Shown here in pieces: positions 1 to 9,102 of a DNA stretch of 40,375 bases; within the stretch, counting starts at the first letter, position 1; the number at the start of each line of letters is the position of its first letter. Below the pieces are notes generated by a model. That model did not search any database and was not told where the DNA came from. It worked only from the letters and a program-made list of their open reading frames with translations. Origin of the DNA: a bacterium BMS3Bbin14. GTDB lineage: Bacteria; Desulfobacterota; Desulfobulbia; Desulfobulbales; Desulfobulbaceae. Location of the stretch: contig BDTX01000018.1 of assembly GCA_002897615.1 (NCBI GenBank), forward strand, positions 1 through 40,375. The letters run 5' to 3'. A program made the translations under genes and the position numbers.

Positions 1-44
1 CGTAACCGTTCACCAGAGGCAATAAACTACCCTCAACTCGTAAC

Positions 45-154
45 TGTAACCGTTCAGATGTGCCCCGGATTTGTTCGTTTCGCCCTCCGAGGTGTACTCC
101 CTGTACCTGAGGAGGGCGAAACGGACAAAGATGGGGTGCAGGTGAACGGTTACA
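45..154 (-). repeat. Long hairpin element, copy A (covarying-stem family)
   Basis: This is an imperfect inverted repeat of about 43 nt per arm (45-87 against 112-154) that folds into one long hairpin. Read on the minus strand it lies 87 bp after the dapL stop. The tip is GTAC-AGGGA-GTAC, so the loop is AGGGA. The base carries the box GCACCCCATCTT on one side and GGGGCAC on the other, outside which lies the locus-specific arm TAACCGTTCA paired with TGAACGGTTA. The same architecture with different stem bases recurs at 12534-12643 and 22830-22937. A further copy of the outer arm (GTAACCGTTCACC) stands at 2-14. Confidence 0.75.
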
Positions 155-241
155 ATGCTACTCATTTGCATACTAAGGAATCCCTGCCAAATCAAGCAGT
201 TTTATACCTGCACATGATTACAGTGCCGACAGCGGTTTGGT

Positions 242-1468
242 TCAACCGAGGGCCAGGCGGATTCGCTCCATGGCCTTTTCTACATTTTCGTGCGAATTGA
301 AGGCCGAGAGCCGGATGTAACCCTGCCCGCATTTGCCGAAACCGGCGCCCGGGGTGCAGACCACCCCGGCCCTGTTCAGCAGTTCATCAAAAAACTCCCA
401 TGAATCACGCTGACCGGGGATCCAGATATAGGGTGCGTTGATGCCGCCGGCGCAGTCATAGCCCAGGGCCGCCACCGCCTTGCGGATCAGGGCGGCGTTG
501 TCCAGATAATAATCGACCAGGGCCTTGCTCTGGGCCTGGCCCTGGTCACTGTATACGGCCGCGGCCGCACGTTGCACCGGGTAGGATACCCCGTTGAATT
601 TGGTGCACTGCCGGCGGTTCCACAGCGGGTGCACGGCCTGTTTGTCGCCCCGGGAATCAAAGGCCCGGCATTCTTTAGGTACCACGGTGTAGGCGCAGCG
701 GGTGCCGGTGAAGCCGGCATTTTTCGAAAAACTGCGAAATTCGATGGCCACCTCTTTGGCCCCGTCGATCTCATAGATGGAATGCGGCAGGGAATCGTCC
801 CGGATAAAGGCCTCGTAGGCTGCGTCAAAGAGGATGAGCGCCCCGGTGTCCCCGGCAAAATCGACCCAGGTCTTGAGCTGGTCTTTGGTAATGGTTGAAC
901 CGGTGGGGTTGTTGGGAAAACAGAGATAGATCAAATCCACCGGCTCTGACGGCAAATCGGGGACATAGTTATTGTCAACGGTTGAATCGAGATAGACGAC
1001 GCCCTGGTAGCGGTCGTCGACAAACCCGCCTGTCCGGCCGGCCATGACGTTGGTGTCGAGATAGACGGGATAGACCGGGTCCGGGATGGCAATCCGGGTC
1101 CGGGTGGCAAAGAGTTCCTGGATATTGCCGGTATCGCACTTGGCCCCGTCCGAGACAAAGATCTCGGCGGCGGAGATATCGGCGCCCCGGGCCTGGAAAT
1201 CATTTTCGGCAATGGCCTCGCGCAGAAATTCGTAGCCCTGTTCGGGCCCGTATCCCCGGAATGTGCTGTCCGCGGCCATCTCATCCACGGCCCGGTGAAA
1301 GGCGTCAATACAGGCCGCCGGCAGCGCCCTGGTGACGTCGCCGATCCCCAGCCGGATCACCTCCCGATCCGGGTTTGCCTGCTGAAAGGCGGCAACCCGC
1401 CCGGCGATGTCGGAAAAAAGATAGGAGGACTGCAGCTTAAGATAATGTTCGTTAATGGTAATCATCAC
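242..1468 (-). CDS. dapL: LL-diaminopimelate aminotransferase
   Basis: PLP-dependent fold-type I aminotransferase that converts tetrahydrodipicolinate directly to LL-diaminopimelate, using glutamate as amino donor, for lysine and peptidoglycan synthesis in the cytoplasm. The 408-residue length is that of DapL. Visible signatures are the N-terminal [16 protein letters not shown] segment, [12 protein letters not shown], the FPNNPTG motif, and [10 protein letters not shown], whose lysine near residue 249 is the expected PLP-binding residue. The reading frame opens with GTG at 1468 directly followed by ATG at 1465; either may be used. It follows lptC by 40 bp and is probably the last gene of the pyrG-kdsA-kdsC-lptC-dapL run. 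The hairpin at 45-154 lies downstream. The family call is secure; operon membership is inferred. Confidence 0.95.
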   Translation of the reverse strand: MMITINEHYLKLQSSYLFSDIAGRVAAFQQANPDREVIRLGIGDVTRALPAACIDAFHRAVDEMAADSTFRGYGPEQGYEFLREAIAENDFQARGADISAAEIFVSDGAKCDTGNIQELFATRTRIAIPDPVYPVYLDTNVMAGRTGGFVDDRYQGVVYLDSTVDNNYVPDLPSEPVDLIYLCFPNNPTGSTITKDQLKTWVDFAGDTGALILFDAAYEAFIRDDSLPHSIYEIDGAKEVAIEFRSFSKNAGFTGTRCAYTVVPKECRAFDSRGDKQAVHPLWNRRQCTKFNGVSYPVQRAAAAVYSDQGQAQSKALVDYYLDNAALIRKAVAALGYDCAGGINAPYIWIPGQRDSWEFFDELLNRAGVVCTPGAGFGKCGQGYIRLSAFNSHENVEKAMERIRLALG

Positions 1469-1508
1469 AATCCGTCTTGTCGGTGTTTATAAAAGATCCA
1501 GGAAAGGG

Positions 1509-2078
1509 CTAAAACTGGCAGACAACCCCTTTGCTGAAATCGTAGGCATGGCTGAGCAGGTCATATTTCATGTGTCCGGCCTGAATGGAAAAATCCGGTC
1601 CCTTGATCTTCACGTCCCCGGGGCAGATCACCTGCTTGGTGCGATCGTAATAGTGGAGCAGATCGGTGTATAGTTCCTGCTTTTCCAGCGGTTTACGGAC
1701 CCGGACATTATCCTGCAGAATCAAATGCTGGCGGTCGATATTATATTGGCCGCGTTTGCTGGCAATATATATCCTGTCCCGGCCTGCCCCGGTATAGACC
1801 GCATCCACGTCAATCATGTCGATCATCCGGCCCCGCTTGCCGGTAAAGGCGCGACTGGCCTTGATCACCCACTCAATCCGGCCTTTACTGGACATGGTGA
1901 GGGTCAGGGCATCCATGACAAAGTCCTGCGCCTGCTTCCCGCTTGCTCTCTCCTGGCCGGCGTTGTAACCGCCCCGTGGTTTGAGGAAAGAGGCCACTGG
2001 CGGTTCCCAGACCGGGCTGCTCAGGAAAAGGAACAACGGCACCAGCCAGAGCAGATTGCGTCGGTTGATAATAATCAT
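1509..2078 (-). CDS. lptC: LPS export protein LptC-like
   Basis: Bitopic inner-membrane protein of the Lpt bridge that receives LPS from LptBFG and passes it to LptA. The 189 residues start with a short basic stretch and one hydrophobic segment (about residues 8-30), followed by a periplasmic beta-rich region with the repetitive pattern typical of LptC/OstA-like domains (VDAVYTG...YIASKRGQYN...LILQDNVRV...DVKIKG). Position next to kdsC and kdsA supports the call, since Kdo synthesis and Lpt genes are often neighbours. A 219-bp MITE (2090-2308) has been inserted 11 bp upstream of the start, and the AGG at its end plus the next A may supply the Shine-Dalgarno sequence. No lptA or lptB follows in this window; dapL does. 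Confidence 0.75.
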   Translation of the reverse strand: MIIINRRNLLWLVPLFLFLSSPVWEPPVASFLKPRGGYNAGQERASGKQAQDFVMDALTLTMSSKGRIEWVIKASRAFTGKRGRMIDMIDVDAVYTGAGRDRIYIASKRGQYNIDRQHLILQDNVRVRKPLEKQELYTDLLHYYDRTKQVICPGDVKIKGPDFSIQAGHMKYDLLSHAYDFSKGVVCQF

Positions 2079-2089
2079 CCGGAGTACAT

Positions 2090-2308
2090 CCTGAATCCGT
2101 GACGGCTTGAGGTAATACCCCAGGCACTATGTGGAATTTATTGCATTATTGACAAATAAATGCATTTTATACTCTTCACCGCGCCGCCCTGCGGGGTGCC
2201 CGATAACGGCGCAGCTGCTGCGTTGGCAACTTATTGATATCACACCAGGATAATCAACATCGTTGCCGCCTTGCATCTGCACCATTCTCGAACGCTCACG
2301 GATTCAGG
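2090..2308 (+). mobile_element. 219-bp MITE-like element, copy 1
   Basis: Non-coding element with terminal inverted repeats CCTGAATCCGTGA. It is flanked by a perfect 5-bp direct repeat TACAT (2085-2089 and 2309-2313), which looks like a target-site duplication. The strand given is left end (CCGTGACGG) to right end (CCGTGAGCG). It sits inside the kdsC-lptC junction of a minus-strand operon, and its right end provides the kdsC stop codon. It contains no transposase. Confidence 0.88.
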
Positions 2309-2961
2309 TACATGTCAAACATGGAAGCCAATTGGCCCCTGGCCTCAAGGATCAGGTCGCATACTTCCCGTACCGCTCCGTGACCGCCGGGACGGCTGGT
2401 GACAAAGTGGACCCGGCTCCTGACTTCCGCCATCCCGTCGGCCGGGGTCGCCGCCAGGCCGACCCGGTTCAGTAACGGCAGGTCAAGCCAGTCGTCGCCC
2501 ATGTAGGCGGTCTGTTCAGGCCGGAGTCCGGTCTTGAGCAGGATATCTTCATAGGCCTGCATTTTGTTGTTCGTGCCCTGGACCACGTACTTCAGTTGCA
2601 AGTCGGCGGCCCGGCGGCTGACCGACGCGGAGGAACGGGCCGTTATCAGGCCCACCGCCACCCCGGCTTCCTGGAGAATCCGCAGGCCGAAGCCGTCCTT
2701 GGTATTAAACCCCTTGGATTCACCGCCGTCATGGGTATAGATAATGGTCCCGTCGGTAAGCACCCCGTCCACGTCAAGGAGCAGGATTTGCACCTGTTTC
2801 GCCCGGGGCAGGGCAGATTCCCACATGGCGCTTCGGGCCACGGGTTGCGTGCGGCTGCGAGCCTGTGCCGGCAGGGCCCGGGCCGGTTCGCAGCCGGAAG
2901 GGCAGGGCGGAGTCCCGCCTGCCTGCGGTTTGCCCGGCGGGCATGGTCCCCGGTTATTCAT
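2296..2961 (-). CDS. kdsC: 3-deoxy-D-manno-octulosonate 8-phosphate phosphatase
   Basis: HAD-superfamily phosphatase releasing Kdo from Kdo-8-P in the LPS inner-core pathway. HAD motif I is [12 protein letters not shown], motif II is LITARSS, the lysine region is around [10 protein letters not shown], and motif III is [11 protein letters not shown]. The conserved core begins near 2826 (MWESALP; 176 residues from there, the usual KdsC length). A better ribosome site (AGGGGAG) precedes tandem ATGs at 2964/2961 that overlap the kdsA stop, so I place the start at 2961, giving about 45 extra proline/arginine-rich residues. Start choice is uncertain. The last codons (tac ctg aat ccg tga) lie across the border of the downstream MITE: the stop codon belongs to the inserted element, so the native C-terminus has been replaced. 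Confidence 0.85.
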   Translation of the reverse strand: MNNRGPCPPGKPQAGGTPPCPSGCEPARALPAQARSRTQPVARSAMWESALPRAKQVQILLLDVDGVLTDGTIIYTHDGGESKGFNTKDGFGLRILQEAGVAVGLITARSSASVSRRAADLQLKYVVQGTNNKMQAYEDILLKTGLRPEQTAYMGDDWLDLPLLNRVGLAATPADGMAEVRSRVHFVTSRPGGHGAVREVCDLILEARGQLASMFDMYLNP

Positions 2962-3802
2962 CATCGGGCTCCCCTGCCGCGGCCCGGATGGCCAGGAGCT
3001 GTTGCAGCAGCCCCTCGACCCGGTCAAGGGGCCAGGAGTTGGGACCGTCGCACCGGGCCTGGTCCGGCTCGGGGTGGACCTCCATGAACAGGCCGTCGAT
3101 CCCGGCCGCCGTGGCCGCCCGGGCCAGGGGGGGGATGAATTCCCGCCGGCCGCCGGAGCTGCCGCCCGCGCCGCCCGGCAGCTGCACGGAATGGGTGGCG
3201 TCAAAGATAACCGGACAGCCGAATGAGCGCATTACGGGCAGGGCGCGCATATCCACAACCAGGTTGTTGTAACCGAAACTTGAGCCGCGCTCGGTCAGGA
3301 CAATGCGGCTGCCCCCGGCGGCCCGCATCTTGGCGACGGCATATTTCATGTCCCAGGGCGAGAGAAACTGGCCTTTTTTCAGATTCACGGTCTTGCCGGA
3401 CCGGGCCGCGGCCACCAGCAGATCGGTCTGGCGGCAGAGAAGAGCCGGGATCTGGATTATGTCAAGGACCTCGGCCGCCAGGCCGACCTGGGCAACCTCG
3501 TGGACATCTGAGACCACCGGCACCTCGATCTCTTCCCGGATGCGGCCCAGCAGGCGCAGCCCTTTTTCCAGGCCCGGGCCGCGAAAGGAATCCAGGGAAG
3601 TCCGGTTGGCCTTGTCAAACGAGGCCTTGAACACATAGGAAATCCCCAGGCGGGCGCAGATCCGTTTCATCTCCCGGGCAATGGACCGGGCCAGGTCCCC
3701 GGACTCGAGCACACAGGGTCCGGCAAGGAGCAAAAGTGGCTGGCCGCTGCCGATCCTGATCGGCGGGCCGGCCGGCAAATCGTTCATGCAGACCGTATTC
3801 AT
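2954..3802 (-). CDS. kdsA: 2-dehydro-3-deoxyphosphooctonate aldolase (Kdo-8-P synthase)
   Basis: Condenses phosphoenolpyruvate with arabinose-5-phosphate to Kdo-8-phosphate, the first dedicated step of Kdo synthesis, in the cytoplasm. The 282-residue protein shows the family signatures in order: [90 protein letters not shown] and [16 protein letters not shown]. The cysteine near the N-terminus and in the DQARCDGPN segment is compatible with a metal-dependent KdsA, but metal use is inferred. It lies 23 bp after pyrG and its stop overlaps the tandem kdsC ATGs (ATGATGAATAA), suggesting translational coupling. A CTP synthase next to Kdo genes makes sense because KdsB consumes CTP to activate Kdo. 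Confidence 0.96.
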   Translation of the reverse strand: MNTVCMNDLPAGPPIRIGSGQPLLLLAGPCVLESGDLARSIAREMKRICARLGISYVFKASFDKANRTSLDSFRGPGLEKGLRLLGRIREEIEVPVVSDVHEVAQVGLAAEVLDIIQIPALLCRQTDLLVAAARSGKTVNLKKGQFLSPWDMKYAVAKMRAAGGSRIVLTERGSSFGYNNLVVDMRALPVMRSFGCPVIFDATHSVQLPGGAGGSSGGRREFIPPLARAATAAGIDGLFMEVHPEPDQARCDGPNSWPLDRVEGLLQQLLAIRAAAGEPDDE

Positions 3803-3825
3803 GCGGTGGCGAATCCCAAAAAAAA

Positions 3826-5481
3826 TTAGTGTTTCTGACTTCTGGTCAGGGCCGCCTTGATGAATTCCCTGAAAAGGGGATGCGGCTTCATGGGTTTGGA
3901 CTTGAATTCCGGATGAAACTGGCAGCCGAGGAACCAGGGATGGTCGGCCAACTCGATAATCTCCACCAGGGTGTTGTCCGGTGAGGTCCCGCTGACCACC
4001 AGGCCGGCTTTTTCCAGCTGGTCGCGGAACAGGTTGTTGAATTCGTAGCGATGCCGATGCCGCTCGCTGATCTCTTCCCGGCGGTAGGCGGTATAGGCCA
4101 GCGTGCCCTCGCGCAGCCTGCAGGGATAGGCGCCAAGGCGCAGGGTCCCTCCCATGTCGGAATTTTCATCCCGGATCTCGGTCTTGCCGGTCCGGAAATC
4201 AAGCCACTCTTTCATCAGGTAAATGACCGGGTACGGCGTCTCCTGATCAAGCTCGGTGGAATGGGCGCCATCCAGCCCTGCTATATTGCGTGAAAATTCA
4301 ACAACGGAAAGCTGCATGCCGAGACAGATGCCAAAAAAAGGCACCTTGTTTTCGCGGGCATAGGTAATGGCCTTGATCTTGCCCTCCATGCCGCGGCTGC
4401 CGAAACCGCCGGGCACCAGGATGCCGTCGCACTCCTGCAGAATTTCCGCCGGGTCCCGCCCTTCCAGGTCCTCGGCATTGATGTACCGGAACTCCACCTT
4501 GACGTGATTTGCTATGCCGCCGTGCACCAGGGCCTCGTTCAAACTCTTGTACGACTCCTTGAGTTCCACGTATTTGCCGGTGATGCCGATGGTGACGGTA
4601 TGGCGGGGGTGCTTGATCCGGTAGACCAGTTCTTCCCACGGCTTGATGTAGGGCGCCCCGGTCCAGATGCCCAGCTTTTCAAGGACCCGGTCATCGAGCC
4701 CCTCCGCGTGCAGCCGCAGGGGCACCTCGTAAATGCTCTCCACGTCAACGGCCGTGATGACCGAATCCGGCTCCACGTTGCAGAACAGGGCGATCTTTTT
4801 CTTCAGATCAGCAGACAGCGGCGTCTCGGTCCGGCAGACCAGGATGTCCGGCTGGATACCGCTGGCCAGCAGGCCCTTGACACTGTGCTGGGTGGGCTTG
4901 GTCTTCATCTCGCCGGCGGTTTTGATGTAGGGCACCAGGGTCAGGTGGATGAACAGGGTGTACTCGCGGCCCAGGTCACCGCGCAACTGGCGAATGGCCT
5001 CGATAAAGGGCAGCCCCTCGATGTCACCCACGGTCCCGCCGATCTCGATGATGGCCACATCGACGGCACCGTCGAGCTGCAGCACGGCCTGCTTGATTTC
5101 ATCGGTGATATGCGGAATGACCTGAACCGTGCCGCCGAGATACTCGCCGTGCCGTTCCTTCATGATCACGGAATAGTAAATGCGGCCGGAGGTGTAATTG
5201 TTTTTCTGCGCCATGACCGCGTTGGTATAACGCTCATAATGGCCCATATCCAGATCGGTCTCGGCCCCGTCATCGGTCACATACACCTCGCCGTGCTGAA
5301 ACGGATTCATGGTCCCGGGGTCAACGTTGATGTACGGATCAAGTTTCTGAAAGGTCACCGTCATCCCCCGGCTCTCAAGCAGCGCACCGAGAGAGGCCGC
5401 GGCAAGGCCCTTGCCCAGGGAGGAAAGGACACCTCCGGTGATAAAGATAAACTTGGTCTTCTTGGTCGGCTGTTTTTTCAT
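3826..5481 (-). CDS. pyrG: CTP synthase
   Basis: Glutamine-dependent amidotransferase that converts UTP to CTP. The 551 residues match the usual PyrG size. The N-terminal synthase domain has the P-loop [15 protein letters not shown] (about residues 16-30), [21 protein letters not shown] and the conserved [10 protein letters not shown]. The C-terminal class I glutamine amidotransferase domain has PGGFGSRG, the catalytic cysteine in FFGICLGMQ, and the His/Glu pair in [11 protein letters not shown]. It is first in a minus-strand run with kdsA and kdsC. MITE copy 2 begins 33 bp upstream of the start, so any native promoter has been displaced or must act through the element. Confidence 0.98.
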   Translation of the reverse strand: MKKQPTKKTKFIFITGGVLSSLGKGLAAASLGALLESRGMTVTFQKLDPYINVDPGTMNPFQHGEVYVTDDGAETDLDMGHYERYTNAVMAQKNNYTSGRIYYSVIMKERHGEYLGGTVQVIPHITDEIKQAVLQLDGAVDVAIIEIGGTVGDIEGLPFIEAIRQLRGDLGREYTLFIHLTLVPYIKTAGEMKTKPTQHSVKGLLASGIQPDILVCRTETPLSADLKKKIALFCNVEPDSVITAVDVESIYEVPLRLHAEGLDDRVLEKLGIWTGAPYIKPWEELVYRIKHPRHTVTIGITGKYVELKESYKSLNEALVHGGIANHVKVEFRYINAEDLEGRDPAEILQECDGILVPGGFGSRGMEGKIKAITYARENKVPFFGICLGMQLSVVEFSRNIAGLDGAHSTELDQETPYPVIYLMKEWLDFRTGKTEIRDENSDMGGTLRLGAYPCRLREGTLAYTAYRREEISERHRHRYEFNNLFRDQLEKAGLVVSGTSPDNTLVEIIELADHPWFLGCQFHPEFKSKPMKPHPLFREFIKAALTRSQKH

Positions 5482-5514
5482 AACGCGTACCTGTTTGGAG
5501 GCTTGGCAAAAAAA

Positions 5515-5758
5515 CCTGAATCCGTGACGGCCTGAGGTGATACCCCAGGCAATACATGGAATTTATTGCATTATTGCCGAAAAAATGAATTTACTGGTCT
5601 TCGCCGCGCCGCCCTGCGGTCCGCCCGATAACGGCGCATCTGCTGCGTTGACAACAAAGTTGATATCGCACCAGGATAATCAACCTCGTTGCCGCCTCGA
5701 AGGTCTCGCAGGCTCGCTATCTGCATCTGCACCGTTCTCGAACGCTCACGGATCCAGG
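5515..5758 (+). mobile_element. MITE-like element, copy 2 (with about 25 bp internal insertion)
   Basis: Same family as 2090-2308, left end at 5515 and right end at 5758 (terminal ATTCAGG changed to ATCCAGG). The flanks are A-runs on both sides (AAAAA at 5510-5514 and 5759-5763), compatible with but not proof of a 5-bp duplication. The extra length relative to the 219-bp copies comes from an insertion near the right end (about 5696-5722, gaaggtctcgcaggctcgct). It lies 33 bp upstream of the pyrG start. Confidence 0.82.
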
Positions 5759-5889
5759 AAAAAAGAAAAGCGCAGCGTTAGGCCGCCGCAGATCAGTTGC
5801 AAACTTATACACCAATCCCCGACCCTTGACAAGCATGCCTCACGGCTTTGTTGCGAAGATTTCGAGCGTACGGGTGCGTTGAGCGCATA

Positions 5890-5938
5890 ATAAAAAAACC
5901 CCCGCCCCCACCGGCATAAGCCGGCGGGAGAGAGGGCG
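5890..5938 (-). terminator. Rho-independent terminator of amtB
   Basis: On the minus strand a GC-rich hairpin (CCCGCCGGC, loop TTAT, GCCGGTGGG, extended by GGCGGGGG) is followed by TTTTTTTATT. It lies about 45 bp after the amtB stop, the expected place and orientation. Confidence 0.8.
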
Positions 5939-5982
5939 TTTTCATCAGGGCGCGGCTGTTTTTTAACAGATGACCCTGGTTG

Positions 5983-7590
5983 TCAACTGGTTTTGTTGAG
6001 GTGAAAATCAGGATACGCGGAAACCGCGACCTCTGCCTGGTCGAGCCCGGCGATTTCCACTTCGGCGGAGACCCTGAGCGGAACGACCATATCCAGCAGT
6101 TTGAAGAACGTATACATTACTATGAAGACAAAGATGAAGTTGGTCACGATACCGATGCACTGGGCCACAAGCTGCGAGGAGTTTCCATAGAACAGCCCCT
6201 TGACGGTGCCGGCGACGCCGTTGATCCCGTCGCCGTAGGTCCCGTCGGCAAAAAGGCCCAGCGCCAGAAGTCCCCAGGCCCCGTTGACGCCGTGGACGGA
6301 AATCGCGCCGACCGGGTCATCAATCTTCAGCACCCGCTCGACGAAGAGTACGCTGATGCAGAGGAGAATTCCGGCAATGGCGCCGATGATAACGGCGGCA
6401 ACCGAATTCACGTAGGCGCAGGGCGCGGTGATGGCGACCAGTCCGGCCAGCAGTCCGTTAGCAGCCATGGAGACATCGGGCTTGCCGTAGAATTTCCACA
6501 TGTAGAACATGGCGAAGAGCGCTCCGGATGCAGAGGCCAGCATGGTGTTGGTGGCGATGACGCCGATCCGCAGGTCACCGGCGGCCAGGGTCGAGCCGGC
6601 ATTGAAGCCGAACCAGCCGAAGGCGAGAATGAAACAACCGGTGATTGCCATGGGAATGTGGTGTCCCGGTATGGCGTTTGCTTTTCCGTCCTTGGTGAAT
6701 TTGCCGATCCGCGGGCCGAGGATGATGGCCCCTGCCAGCGCCGCAACGCCGCCGGTCATGTGGACGACCGACGAGCCGGCAAAATCGAGAGTCCCGTGTC
6801 CGATGCCGAAATTGGTCCCCAGCTGCGACAGCCAGCCGCCGCCCCAGATCCAGTTGCCATACAGCGGGTATACGAACATCGCGATAAAGAAGGCATAAAA
6901 GACAAAGGATTTGAAGGTCCAGCGTTCCGCCATTGAGCCCGTCGGGATCGTGGCGGTGGTGTCCATGAAGACCATCTGAAAGAGAAACAGGGAGAAGATC
7001 GCCGCATCATAGGTGCTGCCGGAAAGGAAAAAACCCTTGGTTCCGAACAGGCCGAAATCGTATCCGAAAAGATGAACCACGAACTCGTTGTTCAGTAACC
7101 CGGTGCCGCCGCCGAGGCTGCCGATATTGCCCACGCCGCCCATCTGGAGGGCAAAGCCGCAGATCCAGTAGCCGAGCATCCCGATGCCGTAGACCATCAT
7201 GTTCATGGCCATGGTGTGGCCGGCATTCTTGGCCCGCGTAAACCCGGTTTCCGCCAGGGCGAAGCCGGCCTGCATGAACATGACGAGGAAGCCGCAGAGC
7301 AGGGTCCACATGAAATTGATGGCAATCCGGTTATGGCCGATGACATCCGCCAGCTTTACTGCCAGCGGCTCCTTTTTCCCCATCGTTGTCATGTCCGCTT
7401 GTGTGGGGGCATTCTTGGTGGCGCCGATTACGTCCGCCGCTCCGCCGGTATTCGCACCCGATGGATCCGGCATAAGCGTGGCTGCTGCCGCAGTTGATGT
7501 CAGGATATTGGGTGTTTCATTGCCGGCATAGATCATGCCGGCAATAAACAACAACATCACAAGGGATGATACACTGAGTAATCGTTTCAT
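5983..7590 (-). CDS. amtB: Ammonium transporter (Amt family)
   Basis: Polytopic inner-membrane channel for ammonium/ammonia. The 535 residues begin with a hydrophobic signal-like segment (1-22), then a non-conserved stretch to about residue 85, so the N-terminus is longer than in most Amt proteins. The eleven-helix core follows, with FMQAGFALAETG, the DFAGSSVVHMTGG signature holding the first pore histidine, and SVHGVNGAWG holding the second. The C-terminal tail ends in GLDQAEVAVSAYPDF, the segment that contacts PII (GlnK) proteins in the family. Start chosen at the ATG preceded by GGAGAGG. No glnK is adjacent. A sigma-54-like sequence lies about 115 bp upstream and a clear terminator follows, so it is probably monocistronic and nitrogen regulated (the regulation is inference). 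Confidence 0.95.
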   Translation of the reverse strand: MKRLLSVSSLVMLLFIAGMIYAGNETPNILTSTAAAATLMPDPSGANTGGAADVIGATKNAPTQADMTTMGKKEPLAVKLADVIGHNRIAINFMWTLLCGFLVMFMQAGFALAETGFTRAKNAGHTMAMNMMVYGIGMLGYWICGFALQMGGVGNIGSLGGGTGLLNNEFVVHLFGYDFGLFGTKGFFLSGSTYDAAIFSLFLFQMVFMDTTATIPTGSMAERWTFKSFVFYAFFIAMFVYPLYGNWIWGGGWLSQLGTNFGIGHGTLDFAGSSVVHMTGGVAALAGAIILGPRIGKFTKDGKANAIPGHHIPMAITGCFILAFGWFGFNAGSTLAAGDLRIGVIATNTMLASASGALFAMFYMWKFYGKPDVSMAANGLLAGLVAITAPCAYVNSVAAVIIGAIAGILLCISVLFVERVLKIDDPVGAISVHGVNGAWGLLALGLFADGTYGDGINGVAGTVKGLFYGNSSQLVAQCIGIVTNFIFVFIVMYTFFKLLDMVVPLRVSAEVEIAGLDQAEVAVSAYPDFHLNKTS

Positions 7591-8609
7591 TTCGCCTCTC
7601 CACTTTTTATTTTTTGCCGTATCCCGGCAGGTTTAAATCACATGCTGCAAGACCGGTTTCAATCAGCCATAATGCAGGTCTGCTGTGTCTATCCAAAACA
7701 AAATCCGTGCCATTTTTAATATATTGTTTTTGTTTAATATTTAACGGCCCTGTCCCCGGTGCCGCTTGACGAACCGGATTCCCGCTTATGCGGGTATGAT
7801 GGAACGTTTGCTCTTATTCTCAGCGTCGCGGACGGTGCCCCCGGGGATGGAAGAGAAATGCATGTTTGGGCTGAATTTGGTTAACGGTTACTTGATGTTT
7901 TGTTTTTGTAGATTTTGCATTTTTGTAATTTTTTGTAAATTGCCATACATTTTTGTACGATGGCACGGTTTTGTTGAATGTGAGGTGGCAGGGTATAGTA
8001 GATATTTTCTTAACTGAAGTTTCCCGAAAACATTTCAGCCGTGTTTGCATGAAGGATGTCATGAAGGAGGTCACGAGCGAACCTGTACATGCTTGAAAAT
8101 TATAGACAAAAATAATCTGTAGTCCAATATTGATTGGCAGTTTCTTACAGATGATGCTCGAATTAAGCTGAAGCGGCTATGCTCAAAACTATAAACTTTA
8201 CGATGTACCACGATGTACCAGCTCTTTTCGCGACTTTTTCATTGACATCCTTTTCTATAAAATGTACAAAAAAATGTGATAAAAGATTTATGCCGTCGTT
8301 TCTTTGGGAGATTTCGGAGGGATGGAGAAGCTCGCAGGGGGATGGTTAAGGATAAAATTTTGGTGATTTTTTTTCGTAATTTCAAGATTGATTTTCGGGA
8401 TATTGGCTCTCTGTTTTACCGAAATGCGCGCCATTCTTTAACCGCAGCCCCTGTCTCTGAAAGCGGTTTCTTTTTTTATCTGTTTCGACCAGAGAATAGA
8501 GTATTGCCCCCTAACACAATGAATGGAGGCTTTTGCAATTTCCACAATGCGGCCTACTCGGTCATCCGCGGCCGTTTAAGTACAATTAATCGATACACGG
8601 GAGGTGGTG
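7591..8609. other. Gene-poor AT-rich intergenic region
   Basis: About 1 kb between the divergent amtB and the plus-strand signalling cluster. It holds the possible sigma-54 site above, a short hairpin ATTCCCGCTTATGCGGG near 7780-7796, T-rich runs with TTTTTGTA repeated around 7900-7960, and a direct 10-bp repeat CGATGTACCA twice at about 8200-8220. Short reading frames here show no recognisable protein and lack good ribosome sites. Promoters of the downstream cluster presumably lie here, but I could not single one out. Confidence 0.5.
7694..7713 (-). promoter_or_regulatory. Possible sigma-54 promoter of amtB
   Basis: On the minus strand TGGCACGGATTTTGTTT resembles the sigma-54 consensus TGGCAC-N5-TTGC: the -24 GG is perfect and spacing is right, but the -12 GC is GT. 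It lies about 105-120 bp upstream of amtB, a gene class commonly under sigma-54/NtrC control. The mismatch at -12 keeps confidence low. Confidence 0.35.
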
Positions 8610-9074
8610 ATGAACATTCGGTCTGGAGATGTTTCTTCAATGACCTTCAAGGCGAGCATTCAAGTCGACATGGGAGAAATTTCTCTGGACGGCCAGATGT
8701 TAATTGTGTTGATGGAGTTGGACGGTAAAAGAAATGCTGCTTTGATTGCTCAAGCGGTTGGGATGGGCATGACGGAAATAAGTGTGATAATATCCAAGCT
8801 TTTGGGGCGTCATCTTATTAAGGTTGCCGAGCAAGACCAACCAGTGCTCGGCCAGGATTTTTTTGATTTTTTGATAGACCAGTTGTCAGTAATTGTTGGG
8901 CCGATTTCGCAACTTTTGCTGGAAGATGCTGCTAGAGAAATCGGTCAAGGATCGGCAAGCATTCCAAAGATGCGCGCAGCCGAACTTATTGACCTGATTG
9001 CGCGACAGATTCCAGAAGAGAATCAGAGGTTACTGTTTATCCAGTCCATGATGCAGAAGCTCAAAGGGATATAG
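8610..9074 (+). CDS. DUF8082-like signalling accessory protein
   Basis: A 154-residue soluble protein. The first half (about residues 1-75) looks like a small winged-helix-type fold (VLMELDGKRNAALIAQAVGMGMTEI...KLLGRHLIKV). The second half has the pattern FFDFLIDQLSVIVGPISQLLLEDAARE...LIARQIPEENQRLLFI, resembling a helical domain (DUF8082-type) found at the ends of bacterial signalling proteins; the same pattern closes the protein at 31733-32401. Start chosen at ATG 8610 because GGAGG lies 5 bp upstream; the GTG codons at 8604/8607 overlap that site. First gene of a plus-strand cluster ending at 14331. Function unknown; the domain name is from memory of the family pattern, not a search. Confidence 0.7.
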   Translation: MNIRSGDVSSMTFKASIQVDMGEISLDGQMLIVLMELDGKRNAALIAQAVGMGMTEISVIISKLLGRHLIKVAEQDQPVLGQDFFDFLIDQLSVIVGPISQLLLEDAAREIGQGSASIPKMRAAELIDLIARQIPEENQRLLFIQSMMQKLKGI

Positions 9075-9102
9075 TTCCGAGGGACAAAAGGGAGGGTCCA
9101 AC

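Noticed and set aside
45..154. Integron attC site
   Set aside because: Long hairpins of this size recall attC, but the arms lack the expected terminal GTTRRRY and RYYYAAC boxes in the right places and there is no integrase or cassette array.
4504..5535. 343-residue plus-strand frame opposite pyrG
   Set aside because: Antisense shadow of the GC-rich pyrG coding sequence.
7773..7801. Neisseria-type dRS3-like repeat (ATTCCCGC...GCGGG)
   Set aside because: A single short hairpin of a very common sort; no second copy seen in the window.
7820..8074. Small minus-strand gene
   Set aside because: Composition is AT-driven, the sequence begins with a repeated Met-Thr-Ser-Phe stretch and resembles no protein; no ribosome site.
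8276..8728. Plus-strand 150-residue gene
   Set aside because: It overlaps the better supported 8610-9074 gene in another frame and has no recognisable content.
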